Part shown: piece after piece, positions 1 through 7,234 of the stretch
Position numbering within the stretch: the stretch's first letter is position 1
Layout of the letters: every line of letters starts with the position of its first letter
Source of the DNA: Desulfuromonadales bacterium GWC2_61_20
GTDB lineage: Bacteria; Desulfobacterota; Desulfuromonadia; Desulfuromonadales; UBA2197
Assembly (NCBI GenBank): GCA_001799485.1
Contig: MGTO01000018.1
Location: 1-35,357 of the forward strand
Direction: 5' to 3'
DNA length: 35,357 nucleotides
Made by a program: the position numbers and the translations under genes
The notes under the pieces: generated by a model
Databases searched by the model: none
Told to the model about the DNA's origin: nothing
What the model saw: the letters and a program-made list of their open reading frames with translations, nothing else

Positions 1-22
1 CATCTCTGGCCTCCTTGTTTGC

Positions 23-1090
23 ATGGAGACCAGCTTAACCCGCCTCAGCGACAGAATATGTCACAGCTGGAGCGGAGTGGATAACCAGAAAAGAATTTTT
101 ATTACGGGTATCGCAGGTTTTTTAGGGAGTCATATTGCGGAGAGGTGTCTGGCTGAAGGGTACAAAGTTTCGGGATGTGACAACCTGATGGGTGGCTATC
201 TGGACAATGTTCCGGGGGACGCTCTGTTTCATCACATCGACTGCAATGATTTTGCGCCCCTGGCCGCGTTGATGAAAGAGGTCGACATTGTCTATCACTG
301 TGCGGCCACAGCCTATGAAGGCCTCTCCGTATTCAGCCCGCATCTGGTCACCAAAAACGTGGTCACGGCGACCAGTGGCGTTGTCTCCGCAGCAGCGGCC
401 GGAGGGGTGCAGCGCTTCGTTCTCTGTTCGTCCATGGCCAGGTTCGGCACGAACAAAGTTCCGTTTACCGAGGATATGGTGCCGGCCCCTCAGGATCCCT
501 ACGGCATCGCCAAATGGTGTGCAGAACGGTTGCTGGCCAATATTGCCGAAACCCACGGGATGGAGTGGGTGGTGGCGGTTCCGCACAATATTATCGGGCC
601 CCGGCAGCGCTACGACGATCCGTATCGCAACGTCGCCGCGATTTTCATCAACCTGATGTTGCAGGGACGTCAACCGTATATCTACGGGGATGGCAATCAG
701 TGCCGCTGCTTCAGCTTTGTCTCCGATGTGGTCGATCCGCTGCTGCGCATGGCCACCGACAAGCGCTGTGTCCATGAGGTCATCAATATCGGCCCTGACG
801 ATGAGTTTGTCACCATCAACGAGCTCGCCGCCATGATTGCCCGGCTCCTCGATTTCGATCTGCAGCCGAACCGGATCGAAAGCCGCCCCCAGGAGGTTTT
901 CTTCGCCAACTGCTGCGCCGACAAGGCCCGGCGATTGCTTGATTACCAGCCGCAGGTGAAACTCGCAGAGGGATTGGCCGTTATGATCGACTGGATAAAA
1001 TCGCGCGGACCCCGCCCGTTTTTACACCATGTGGAGTTGGAGATAGACGGGCCGCTGGCGCCGAAAACCTGGTCGCAGAAGATCCTGTGA
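23..1090 (+). CDS. NAD-dependent epimerase/dehydratase (extended SDR)
   Basis: Extended short-chain dehydrogenase of the nucleotide-sugar epimerase/dehydratase family, a cytoplasmic enzyme acting on NDP-sugars for LPS or surface polysaccharide. The dinucleotide-binding glycine motif GIAGFLGS is at residues 29-36. The catalytic Ser region is SSM at 136-138 and the YxxxK pair is Y160/K164 (YGIAK). The start is uncertain. ATG 23 is the first start inside the window, but the frame stays open to the left edge. GTG 77 (product beginning VDNQKRIFITG) would place the glycine motif near the N-terminus as is usual, with a TGGAG just upstream, so I favour GTG 77. The first 300 nt look more AT-rich than the rest of the window, as is common in polysaccharide loci. 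The substrate cannot be read from the sequence; UDP-glucose 4-epimerase-like is the nearest family guess. Confidence 0.85.
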   Translation: METSLTRLSDRICHSWSGVDNQKRIFITGIAGFLGSHIAERCLAEGYKVSGCDNLMGGYLDNVPGDALFHHIDCNDFAPLAALMKEVDIVYHCAATAYEGLSVFSPHLVTKNVVTATSGVVSAAAAGGVQRFVLCSSMARFGTNKVPFTEDMVPAPQDPYGIAKWCAERLLANIAETHGMEWVVAVPHNIIGPRQRYDDPYRNVAAIFINLMLQGRQPYIYGDGNQCRCFSFVSDVVDPLLRMATDKRCVHEVINIGPDDEFVTINELAAMIARLLDFDLQPNRIESRPQEVFFANCCADKARRLLDYQPQVKLAEGLAVMIDWIKSRGPRPFLHHVELEIDGPLAPKTWSQKIL

Positions 1091-2346
1091 CCAGGCTGCC
1101 CGCAAACGAAACGGCAGGCGGAAAGGCCGCCACGCTGTGGGCCGAGGCCACGGCCTTGGCGGGATCGCTGCATCGGCCCGGGGTGCGCGATGACTATCGC
1201 TCGCGGCTGGAGCAGGTGGTGCTGTTGGCCAGACAGGCACTGGAGAGTGCGGAGGAGAGCAGCGAGGCGGCGTTGCTCCAGTGGGTGCTGGTGCAGGCTT
1301 GCGCCGCCCGGGCCGAGGATGCGCGCTACGGTGCCGGGCAGCTCGCGCGCGGTTCTCAGCGGGCGCCGACATGGGAAGATTGCGCAGACGGTTGGCAGCG
1401 CGTCGCGGAGATCGCCGGCACGGCCGAAGAGGCGGCATTGGCGGCCGCAGGTTTTGCCCGGCACCTTGCTACGGCCAAAGCGAGAGCGCTCGCCCGCAGA
1501 GCTGAAGCATCCGCCATCGCGGCCAGGAAGATCGTCCGGGAGCGGAACCGCGCCTACACCTTCCACGCTGATCCCGGTTTCTCGTTTGGCGAAGGCTGGT
1601 ACCTGGCGGCTGCGGCTCTCTTTGCCGGCCTTGCCATCCAGATCAGACCCGGCGCTGTGCAGGAAGTGCCGGCCAGACGCTTCCTGTGCGATGCCGGGTT
1701 GGAAGGCTCTGTACGCCCCTACCGGTCGCGTCCGGCGAGTCCCAAGCATCTGACGCATATCATCGCCGAGGCTTTTCGCGCCGACGCGGCAAAAGCCCAG
1801 TGCACCCTGCGCGCCGCCTTTCTGGGAGAGGAATCGCCAGCGGCTTCATTAAGATCATGGATCGCTGGCAAGGTGGCAGGGAAGCCAGAAGAGAAGGTGC
1901 TGCTCTGGGTCCGAACGGGCAACCACGATGCCCTGCGCAATACCTGTTTCGCTGAGTTGCGTCAGCTTTCTCGACTGGTCGTGAATGCCGGGCTTATCCC
2001 GATCTTTTTCGGCGACAACGTTCCTCTCGAGCTGGTTCCGCCCAGCGCAGTCGACCTGACCCTGGGCTGGAAAGAGCCGCTCTTCCAGGGGCCGGACATG
2101 CGCCGGGCGCAACTGCAACTCTTTGAAGAGTTGCGTTGCCGCCACGGCCTGGTGGGCCAGATGGGCGTGACCACTGCCGGCATGGACGGACCGGCGCTTC
2201 TGGGCTTGCCCACCCTTTATCTCACCCAGGAACGCAACGTCCGACTGGGCAAGTGGGTGGGAGCCGTTCCGGGATATCAAGAGGTCGTGCGGGAGCCGGG
2301 CTATTGCGAAATCATTCGCACCACCCTGCAGCAATGGCAGCAGTGA
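1087..2346 (+). CDS. Hypothetical protein, possible GT-B-like glycosyltransferase C-terminus
   Basis: I do not recognise this 419-residue protein. GTG 1087 overlaps the epimerase stop by four bases (GTGA), so the two are probably translationally coupled. Residues 10-150 are Ala/Arg/Glu-rich and look all-helical. Residues 268-419 look alpha/beta: a hydrophobic strand VLLWVRTGNHDALRN near 271-285, then LIPIFFGDN at 303-311, then a segment GMDGPALLGLPTLYLT at 365-380. That last segment recalls the donor-site region of GT-B glycosyltransferases, where a stretch like GxPxxxL follows a glycine-rich turn. A sugar-transfer role would fit the epimerase next door, but it is inference from one weak resemblance plus context. 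No signal peptide or membrane segment is evident. Confidence 0.6.
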   Translation: MTRLPANETAGGKAATLWAEATALAGSLHRPGVRDDYRSRLEQVVLLARQALESAEESSEAALLQWVLVQACAARAEDARYGAGQLARGSQRAPTWEDCADGWQRVAEIAGTAEEAALAAAGFARHLATAKARALARRAEASAIAARKIVRERNRAYTFHADPGFSFGEGWYLAAAALFAGLAIQIRPGAVQEVPARRFLCDAGLEGSVRPYRSRPASPKHLTHIIAEAFRADAAKAQCTLRAAFLGEESPAASLRSWIAGKVAGKPEEKVLLWVRTGNHDALRNTCFAELRQLSRLVVNAGLIPIFFGDNVPLELVPPSAVDLTLGWKEPLFQGPDMRRAQLQLFEELRCRHGLVGQMGVTTAGMDGPALLGLPTLYLTQERNVRLGKWVGAVPGYQEVVREPGYCEIIRTTLQQWQQ

Positions 2347-2383
2347 CAGGAGAGCACCCATCGATAAACATCCGCAACAGAAA

Positions 2384-2641
2384 GTGCCCGAAGAAGGCGT
2401 GATCGTGCCGGTGGCGCAGCTCGACCCGGCGACGCTGCGCAACCTGGTCGGCGAATTTGTCACCCGCGAGTGGTCAGAGCTTGGCGATGGCGGCTCAACG
2501 CTGGAGGAGAAGGTTGCGCAGGTCCTCCGCCAGCTGCAGGAGGGGACGGTGCTGCTTGTCTTCGACCTCAAAAGCGAGACCTGCAACCTGGTGCCGCAAG
2601 AGAGCCTGCCGCAAGAACTGAAGGGACAGGGAGATGTTTGA
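2384..2641 (+). CDS. UPF0270 (YheU-like) small protein
   Basis: Small protein of the UPF0270/YheU family, whose function is unknown. The family pattern is clear: VPVAQLDPATLRNLVGEFV, then a TREW segment, then TLEEKVAQVLRQLQEG, then VFDLKSETCNLVP near the C-terminus. Enterobacterial YheU has the same order and a similar length (about 72 residues against 85 here). The start is doubtful. GTG 2384 lacks a Shine-Dalgarno sequence, and GTG 2399 or 2405 would give a product closer to YheU. The only good AGGAG (2348-2352) sits seven bases before an in-frame ATC at 2360. It lies 37 nt after the preceding gene and overlaps the next ORF by eight bases. Confidence 0.75.
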   Translation: MPEEGVIVPVAQLDPATLRNLVGEFVTREWSELGDGGSTLEEKVAQVLRQLQEGTVLLVFDLKSETCNLVPQESLPQELKGQGDV

Positions 2642-2927
2642 GGACCATTACAACGACGTTGCTGAGCATCGAGCAAAATCGTTGCGAACTATGCCGGGGA
2701 TGAGCGACAGGGGCGTGGCGATTGTGATTGACCGCAAAAATCCACTCATTCGCGAGGTCACCAGTCTTCCTCCGCTGGTCAAATTGCAACTTGTTGATTA
2801 TCTCCTTGAATCCCTCGATATGCCGGATACTGAGATTGAAAAACTTTGGGCCGAGGAATCCTCCCGTCGATGGAATGGGTATAAGGCAGGGGAAATAGGT
2901 TCGCCGCTTTATTGGCAGGGCAGATAA
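2634..2927 (+). CDS. Addiction-module antitoxin-like protein (TIGR02574-like), orphan
   Basis: The central part (residues about 35-86) matches the putative addiction-module component family often paired with RelE/ParE toxins. It has NPLIREVTSLPPLVKLQLVD, then YLLESLDMPDTEIEKLWAEE, then a helix with RR and KAGEI. Members normally begin just before the NPLI-type segment, so the first 30 residues here are atypical and an inner start (ATG 2691 or 2700) is possible. The C-terminus (GSPLYWQGR) does not look like the usual family ending. No toxin gene follows: the next element is a terminator, then a convergent gene. It is therefore an orphan antitoxin or a remnant. Confidence is good for family resemblance and low for function. 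Confidence 0.6.
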   Translation: MFEDHYNDVAEHRAKSLRTMPGMSDRGVAIVIDRKNPLIREVTSLPPLVKLQLVDYLLESLDMPDTEIEKLWAEESSRRWNGYKAGEIGSPLYWQGR

Positions 2928-2945
2928 TTCAAGTTTCGCTATGAA

Positions 2946-2985
2946 ACAAAAGCCCCGCTGTCCTTCACGGAAGCGGGGCTTTTGT
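2946..2985. terminator. Bidirectional intrinsic terminator
   Basis: Perfect 14-bp inverted repeat: 2946-2959 (ACAAAAGCCCCGCT) pairs with 2972-2985 (AGCGGGGCTTTTGT). The loop can pair further (TCC/GGA). A-tract on one arm and T-tract on the other let it work on both strands. It sits between the plus-strand cluster ending at 2927 and the minus-strand tatD/radical SAM gene ending at 3009. Confidence 0.9.
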
Positions 2986-3008
2986 GTACGCGATTTTCGC
3001 AACAACCT

Positions 3009-4406
3009 TCAGCCGACGTTGTCGTACTCCCGTTCGCGCAGCGGCACCCCGAGTTCACTGGCGACGCGGCGGCAGGCGGCGAGATCGAGGCCGGGGACGG
3101 TGACGATGCTGGCGACGACTTCGGGGATGTGTACCTGTGCCGCGCGGATGAAGGCCTTGATCCCTTCGTAGCCGGCTTCGCCGAAGCGCGAATGGCAGAG
3201 CTGCTGGTAGGTGGCGGCATCGGCGGCGTTGAGGGAGACCGAGAGGGTATCGACCAGGCCGGCGAGTTCGGGGAGGATGTCGCGGCCGTGAACGAGGTTG
3301 GCCTGGCCGTCGCTGTTGATGCGCACCTTGACCCCGTGGCCCTTGAGCCAGGTGGCGACCGCCTTGACCAGATCGAGACGCAGCAGCGGTTCGCCGTAGC
3401 CACAGAAGACCACCTCGTTGTAGCTGGTGGGATCGCCGATGGCGGCGATGACCTCGGCCGCCGTCGGTTCATGGTGCAGGCGGAGCTGGTGGCCCTTGAC
3501 GACGAAGCCGCTGAATTTGGGACAGAAGGTGCAGCTGTTGGTGCAGCGGTTGGTGATGTTGAGATAGAGGCTGTGGCGGATGCGGTAGGCGATCGGCGCC
3601 GCTCCCTCTTCCGCGCCGAGGCCGAAGAGAGTGTGGGCATTGCGGCTGGTGATACGGGCGATATCGGCCACCGTCACCCCGCGCATGGCCGCGACCGCCT
3701 CGGCGGTCATCCGCACAAAGGCCGGCTCGTTGCGCCGCCCGCGTTGTGGCTGCGGGGCGAGGTAGGGACAATCGGTTTCGAGGAGCAGACGTTCGTCGGG
3801 GATGGCGCGGACGATCTCGCGGGCGGCGGCGTTGGCCGGGTAGGTGACGGTACCGGGGAAGGAGAGGTAAAAGCCGAGGTCGAGGCAGGCGCGGGCCATG
3901 GCCAGATCGCCGCTGAAGCAGTGGAGAACGCCGCCGACGGCGTCGGCCCCTTCCTCGCGCAAAATCGCCAGGACTTCGGCATGGGCGTCGCGGTCGTGGA
4001 CGATGAGGGGTAATTGGACTTCGCGGGCGAGGGCGATCTGGCGGCGAAAGGCGTTGCGCTGGGATTCGCGGGGGGCGCGGTCGCGGTAGAAGTCGAGACC
4101 GATCTCGCCGATGGCGACGACCTTGGGCTGATCCTGCGCCAGCCGCCGCAGCTCGTCGAGGGCCTCGTCGGTGACGTCGAGGGCATCGTGGGGATGGATG
4201 CCGACACTGGCGTAGATGTCGGCATGGGATTGGGCCAGAGCGACCGAGGCGCGGGACGAGGCGAGGTCGCAGCCAACGGTGAGGATATGGCTGATGGCGC
4301 CGTTGCGGGCGCGGACGATGACGGCATCGCGGTCGGCGTCGTACTGGTTGTGGTCGAGATGGGCGTGGCTATCGATCAACAGGGGGAGGTCAGGCGTTTC
4401 GTTCAT
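3009..4406 (-). CDS. TatD-family metal-dependent hydrolase fused to a radical SAM domain
   Basis: Two-domain cytoplasmic protein. Residues about 9-262 are a TatD-type metallohydrolase (DNase family): HAH at 14-16, E101 in GEIGLDFY, H137 in VHDR, H162 in LHCFSG and D212 in ETDCPYL supply the metal and catalytic ligands. Residues about 275-465 form a compact radical SAM domain with CTNSCTFC (C288, C292, C295) for a [4Fe-4S] cluster and SAM, followed by a CGYGEP segment. As I recall, a radical SAM family associated with TatD, sometimes as a neighbour and sometimes fused, is recognised in databases, but its reaction is unknown. GGAG lies five bases before the ATG. An intrinsic terminator separates it from metG upstream, so expression may depend on readthrough or on a promoter I do not see. 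Confidence 0.92.
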   Translation of the reverse strand: MNETPDLPLLIDSHAHLDHNQYDADRDAVIVRARNGAISHILTVGCDLASSRASVALAQSHADIYASVGIHPHDALDVTDEALDELRRLAQDQPKVVAIGEIGLDFYRDRAPRESQRNAFRRQIALAREVQLPLIVHDRDAHAEVLAILREEGADAVGGVLHCFSGDLAMARACLDLGFYLSFPGTVTYPANAAAREIVRAIPDERLLLETDCPYLAPQPQRGRRNEPAFVRMTAEAVAAMRGVTVADIARITSRNAHTLFGLGAEEGAAPIAYRIRHSLYLNITNRCTNSCTFCPKFSGFVVKGHQLRLHHEPTAAEVIAAIGDPTSYNEVVFCGYGEPLLRLDLVKAVATWLKGHGVKVRINSDGQANLVHGRDILPELAGLVDTLSVSLNAADAATYQQLCHSRFGEAGYEGIKAFIRAAQVHIPEVVASIVTVPGLDLAACRRVASELGVPLREREYDNVG

Positions 4407-4413
4407 GCAGACT

Positions 4414-4443
4414 CCAAAAACAACGGGGCGCGATGCGCGCCCC
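4414..4443 (-). terminator. Intrinsic terminator downstream of metG
   Basis: Read on the minus strand, GGGGCGCG and CGCGCCCC (plus positions 4425-4432 and 4436-4443) form an 8-bp stem with a 3-nt loop, followed by GTTGTTTTT. It lies between the metG stop and the tatD start, only a few bases before the tatD ribosome-binding site. It could end metG transcription or attenuate tatD. Confidence 0.7.
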
Positions 4444-4489
4444 GCCGCCGGTTTGAAGATTTTCTGACCGCGGATAGCTGATAGCTGTT

Positions 4490-6019
4490 CTACGAATTTG
4501 CCTCAATCCGCGGAAAGAGCGGCGCGGCTTTTTCGATGGCGGTGCCGGGGCGGAGTTCGCCCCAGCTGTCGTGGCCGTCAAGTTGGCTCTCCCGGTCGCA
4601 GCCGAGGATGGCGAGAATTTTGGCGCCGGTTTCGGGCATGAACGGTTTGACCAGCAGGGCGATGAGGCGTACCGCTTCGCAAAGGTTGTACATGACCGTG
4701 GCGAGACGCGGGCGCAACGCCTCATCCTTGGCCAAAGTCCAGGGGGCGGTGTCGTCGATGTATTTGTTGGCTGCGCCGACCAGCTCCCAGACTGTCTGCA
4801 GCGCCTTGTTGAAGGCGAGATCGTTCATCTGCTCGTCGACGGTGGCGATCGCCTGGGGGAAACGGGCGAGAAAGGCGGTGTCGGTGGCATCGGCTGCAGC
4901 CGGGGCGGGGAGGGTGCCGCCGAAGTATTTGTTGACCATGGCGGTGGAACGGCTGACCAGATTGCCGAGATCGTTGGCGAGGTCGGCGTTGATGCGGTGG
5001 ACCAGGGCATTCTGGGAAAAGTCGCCGTCGAGGCCGAAGGGGACCTCGCGCAGGAGAAAGTAGCGGATGGCATCGACGCCATACTTGTCGACCAGCATAT
5101 TCGGCTCGACGACATTCTGCAGGCTCTTGCTCATCTTCTGCCCTTCCACCGTCCACCAGCCGTGGGCGAAGACCTTTTTCGGCAGAGGGAGGCCGGCGGC
5201 AAGGAGGAAGGTCGGCCAGTAGACGGTATGGAAGCGGAGGATGTCCTTGCCGATGACGTGGACATCGACCGGCCAAAACTTGCCGTAGTTCCCCAGTTCG
5301 TCGGGATAGCCGAGGGCGGTGATGTAGTTGGTCAGGGCATCGAACCAGACGTAGATGACGTGCTCGGGGTCGTTGGGGACCGGAATCCCCCAAGAGAAGG
5401 TGGTGCGCGAGATGGAGAGGTCGCGCAGCCCTTCCTTGACGAAGCTGACGATCTCGTTACGGCGGCTGCGCGGCTGGATGAAATCGGGATGGGCCTCGAT
5501 GTGGTCGAGGAGGGCCTGCTGGTACTTGCTCATGCGGAAGAAGTAGGACGGCTCCGCCAGCTTCTGGGTCGGGCGGCCGCAGTCGGGACAGTTGCCGTCC
5601 ATCAGCTGGGTCTCGGTCCAGAACGACTCGCAGGGGGTGCAGTACCAGTCTTCGTAGGCGCCGAGGTAGATATCCCCCTTGGCCTGGATGTTCTCAAAGA
5701 GGTGGCGCACCCCCTTCTTGTGGCGTTCCTGCGAGGTGCGGATGAAGTCGCTGTGGCTGATGTTGAGCTTCTCCCACAGGGCCTGAAAGCGCTTCATCAC
5801 CCGGTCGGCCAGTTCGAGCGGGGTTTCCCCCTTGGCCTGGGCGGCCTTCTCCACCTTTTGCCCGTGCTCGTCGGTGCCGGTGAGGAAGAAGACCTCGAAA
5901 CCGCGGGCGCGCTTGTAACGGGCGAGGGCGTCACAGGCCAGGGTGGTGTAGGCGTGGCCGATGTGGGGGACATCGTTGACGTAGTAGATCGGGGTGGTGA
6001 GGTAAAAACGTTGGCTCAT
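4490..6019 (-). CDS. metG: Methionyl-tRNA synthetase
   Basis: Class I aminoacyl-tRNA synthetase charging tRNA-Met, essential for initiation and elongation. HIGH is at residues 19-22 (PHIGHAY) and KMSKS at 295-299. A four-cysteine zinc knuckle is present (C127, C130, C144, C147). At 509 residues it is the short form lacking the C-terminal EMAP/tRNA-binding domain found in E. coli MetG; no such domain follows in frame. The ATG overlaps the ricT stop by three bases in a TCAT/ATGA arrangement, and a strong GGAGGAG lies just upstream on the minus strand, so it is coupled to ricT. Confidence 0.98.
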   Translation of the reverse strand: MSQRFYLTTPIYYVNDVPHIGHAYTTLACDALARYKRARGFEVFFLTGTDEHGQKVEKAAQAKGETPLELADRVMKRFQALWEKLNISHSDFIRTSQERHKKGVRHLFENIQAKGDIYLGAYEDWYCTPCESFWTETQLMDGNCPDCGRPTQKLAEPSYFFRMSKYQQALLDHIEAHPDFIQPRSRRNEIVSFVKEGLRDLSISRTTFSWGIPVPNDPEHVIYVWFDALTNYITALGYPDELGNYGKFWPVDVHVIGKDILRFHTVYWPTFLLAAGLPLPKKVFAHGWWTVEGQKMSKSLQNVVEPNMLVDKYGVDAIRYFLLREVPFGLDGDFSQNALVHRINADLANDLGNLVSRSTAMVNKYFGGTLPAPAAADATDTAFLARFPQAIATVDEQMNDLAFNKALQTVWELVGAANKYIDDTAPWTLAKDEALRPRLATVMYNLCEAVRLIALLVKPFMPETGAKILAILGCDRESQLDGHDSWGELRPGTAIEKAAPLFPRIEANS

Positions 6020-7179
6020 GGCGATTCTCCTCCACCCTGCGGGCGTTTATGGCGGCGGCGATTGCGGCGCCGGCGTTTGCCGGCGTCCGCGGCCGGGGGC
6101 TGTGCGCCGTCGGCGCTGGCGACAGGGGCGGCGGTCGGAGGGGCTTTGGCGACCGGCGCGCTCTGCGGCCGTCCTTCGCGCTCCCGCCGCGGTCCGGGAC
6201 CGGCCGGACGCCCCCCTTCCTTGGCGCCTTCGCGCCGACCGGGCGGGGCCGGCGCCGGGGTCTGGGCCGGGGTCGCACCCGGGGATGGTGCGGGCGCCGG
6301 ACGCTCCGGCCGGGGAGTCCGGCCGGGGCTTTGCCGGCGTCCGGGGGCCGGGGCGGGCGGCGCAGTGCCGAGGTCGCCCATGGCGCCCTTTTCGATCTGC
6401 TCGGGGTTGACGCGGACCCTGGTGCCATCCTCGAAGCGCAGGGTGACGGTCTGCTTGAGGACATGTTGTTCCAACACTTCCCCGTCGCGGCCGTCGATCT
6501 GCACCTTGCGCCCGCATTTGGGCAGGCACTTGCGCATGGCGGTATAGGTGTCGTATTCGTAGGCGAGGCAGCAGAGGAGACGCCCGCACTGTCCCGAAAT
6601 CTTCGTCGGATTGAGGGCGAGACCCTGCTCCTTGGCCATCTTGACCGAGACCGGGGCGAACTCGGTGAGAAAGGTGCTGCAGCAGAGCTCGCGACCGCAG
6701 ATGCCGAGGCCGCCGCAGAGCTTGGCCTCGTCGCGCACCCCGATCTGGCGCATCTCGATGCGGGTATGAAAGTTGTGGGCGAGGTCCTTGACCAGCTCGC
6801 GAAAATCGATGCGGCCGTCGGCGGTGAAGAAGAAGATGATCTTCGAGCCGTCGAAGAGATATTCGGCCCGCACCAGCTTCATATCCATCTTGCGTTCGGC
6901 GATGCGCTGACGACAATAGCGCGCCGCTTCCCCCTCCCGCGCCGCGTTGGCGTTGGCGAGGACGACATCCTCTTCGGTCGCCGGGCGCATGACGCTTTTG
7001 AGGTCTTCCGGGGCCTTGCTCCGCGGCGTTTCCACGGGCGGGTGGACGACGATGCCGAGGGCACGGCCGCGGTCGGTTTCGACAATAACGCGATCCTCGG
7101 CCTTGAGTTCGAAATTCAGGGCGTTGAAATCGTAATGACGTCCCGCCGGGCGGAACTTGATTTTAACCAGTCGTATCAT
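6016..7179 (-). CDS. ricT: PSP1-domain regulatory iron-sulfur protein, RicT/YaaT-like
   Basis: The start is ATG 7179 (MIRLVKIKFRPAGRHY); the same frame is open further upstream, but that part lies over holB and is not family-like. Residues about 60-270 are the PSP1 C-terminal core with many cysteines: C155, C161, C166/C167, C198, C203/C204, C218 and C222. This resembles the cysteine set that binds [4Fe-4S] clusters in Bacillus RicT, which works with RicA/RicF on RNase Y-dependent mRNA maturation. I see no RicA or RicF here. Residues about 273-387 are a Pro/Ala/Gly/Arg tail ending in a basic block (KRRRRNRRRHKRP), which looks disordered and possibly RNA-binding. It lies between holB and metG, as in Bacillus. 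The gene symbol is by family, not proven function. Confidence 0.88.
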   Translation of the reverse strand: MIRLVKIKFRPAGRHYDFNALNFELKAEDRVIVETDRGRALGIVVHPPVETPRSKAPEDLKSVMRPATEEDVVLANANAAREGEAARYCRQRIAERKMDMKLVRAEYLFDGSKIIFFFTADGRIDFRELVKDLAHNFHTRIEMRQIGVRDEAKLCGGLGICGRELCCSTFLTEFAPVSVKMAKEQGLALNPTKISGQCGRLLCCLAYEYDTYTAMRKCLPKCGRKVQIDGRDGEVLEQHVLKQTVTLRFEDGTRVRVNPEQIEKGAMGDLGTAPPAPAPGRRQSPGRTPRPERPAPAPSPGATPAQTPAPAPPGRREGAKEGGRPAGPGPRREREGRPQSAPVAKAPPTAAPVASADGAQPPAADAGKRRRRNRRRHKRPQGGGESP

Positions 7180-7234
7180 GGCAGGTAATTGGGTTCCTTT
7201 GGTGGCGCAGTTGCGGGTTTTTGGCGCTGCAGCT

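Noticed and set aside
4571-6547. 658-codon open frame antisense to metG and ricT
   Set aside because: Composition is low-complexity Gly/Val/Asp with no family motif, and the opposite strand encodes clear MetG. GC-rich codon use opens such mirror frames.
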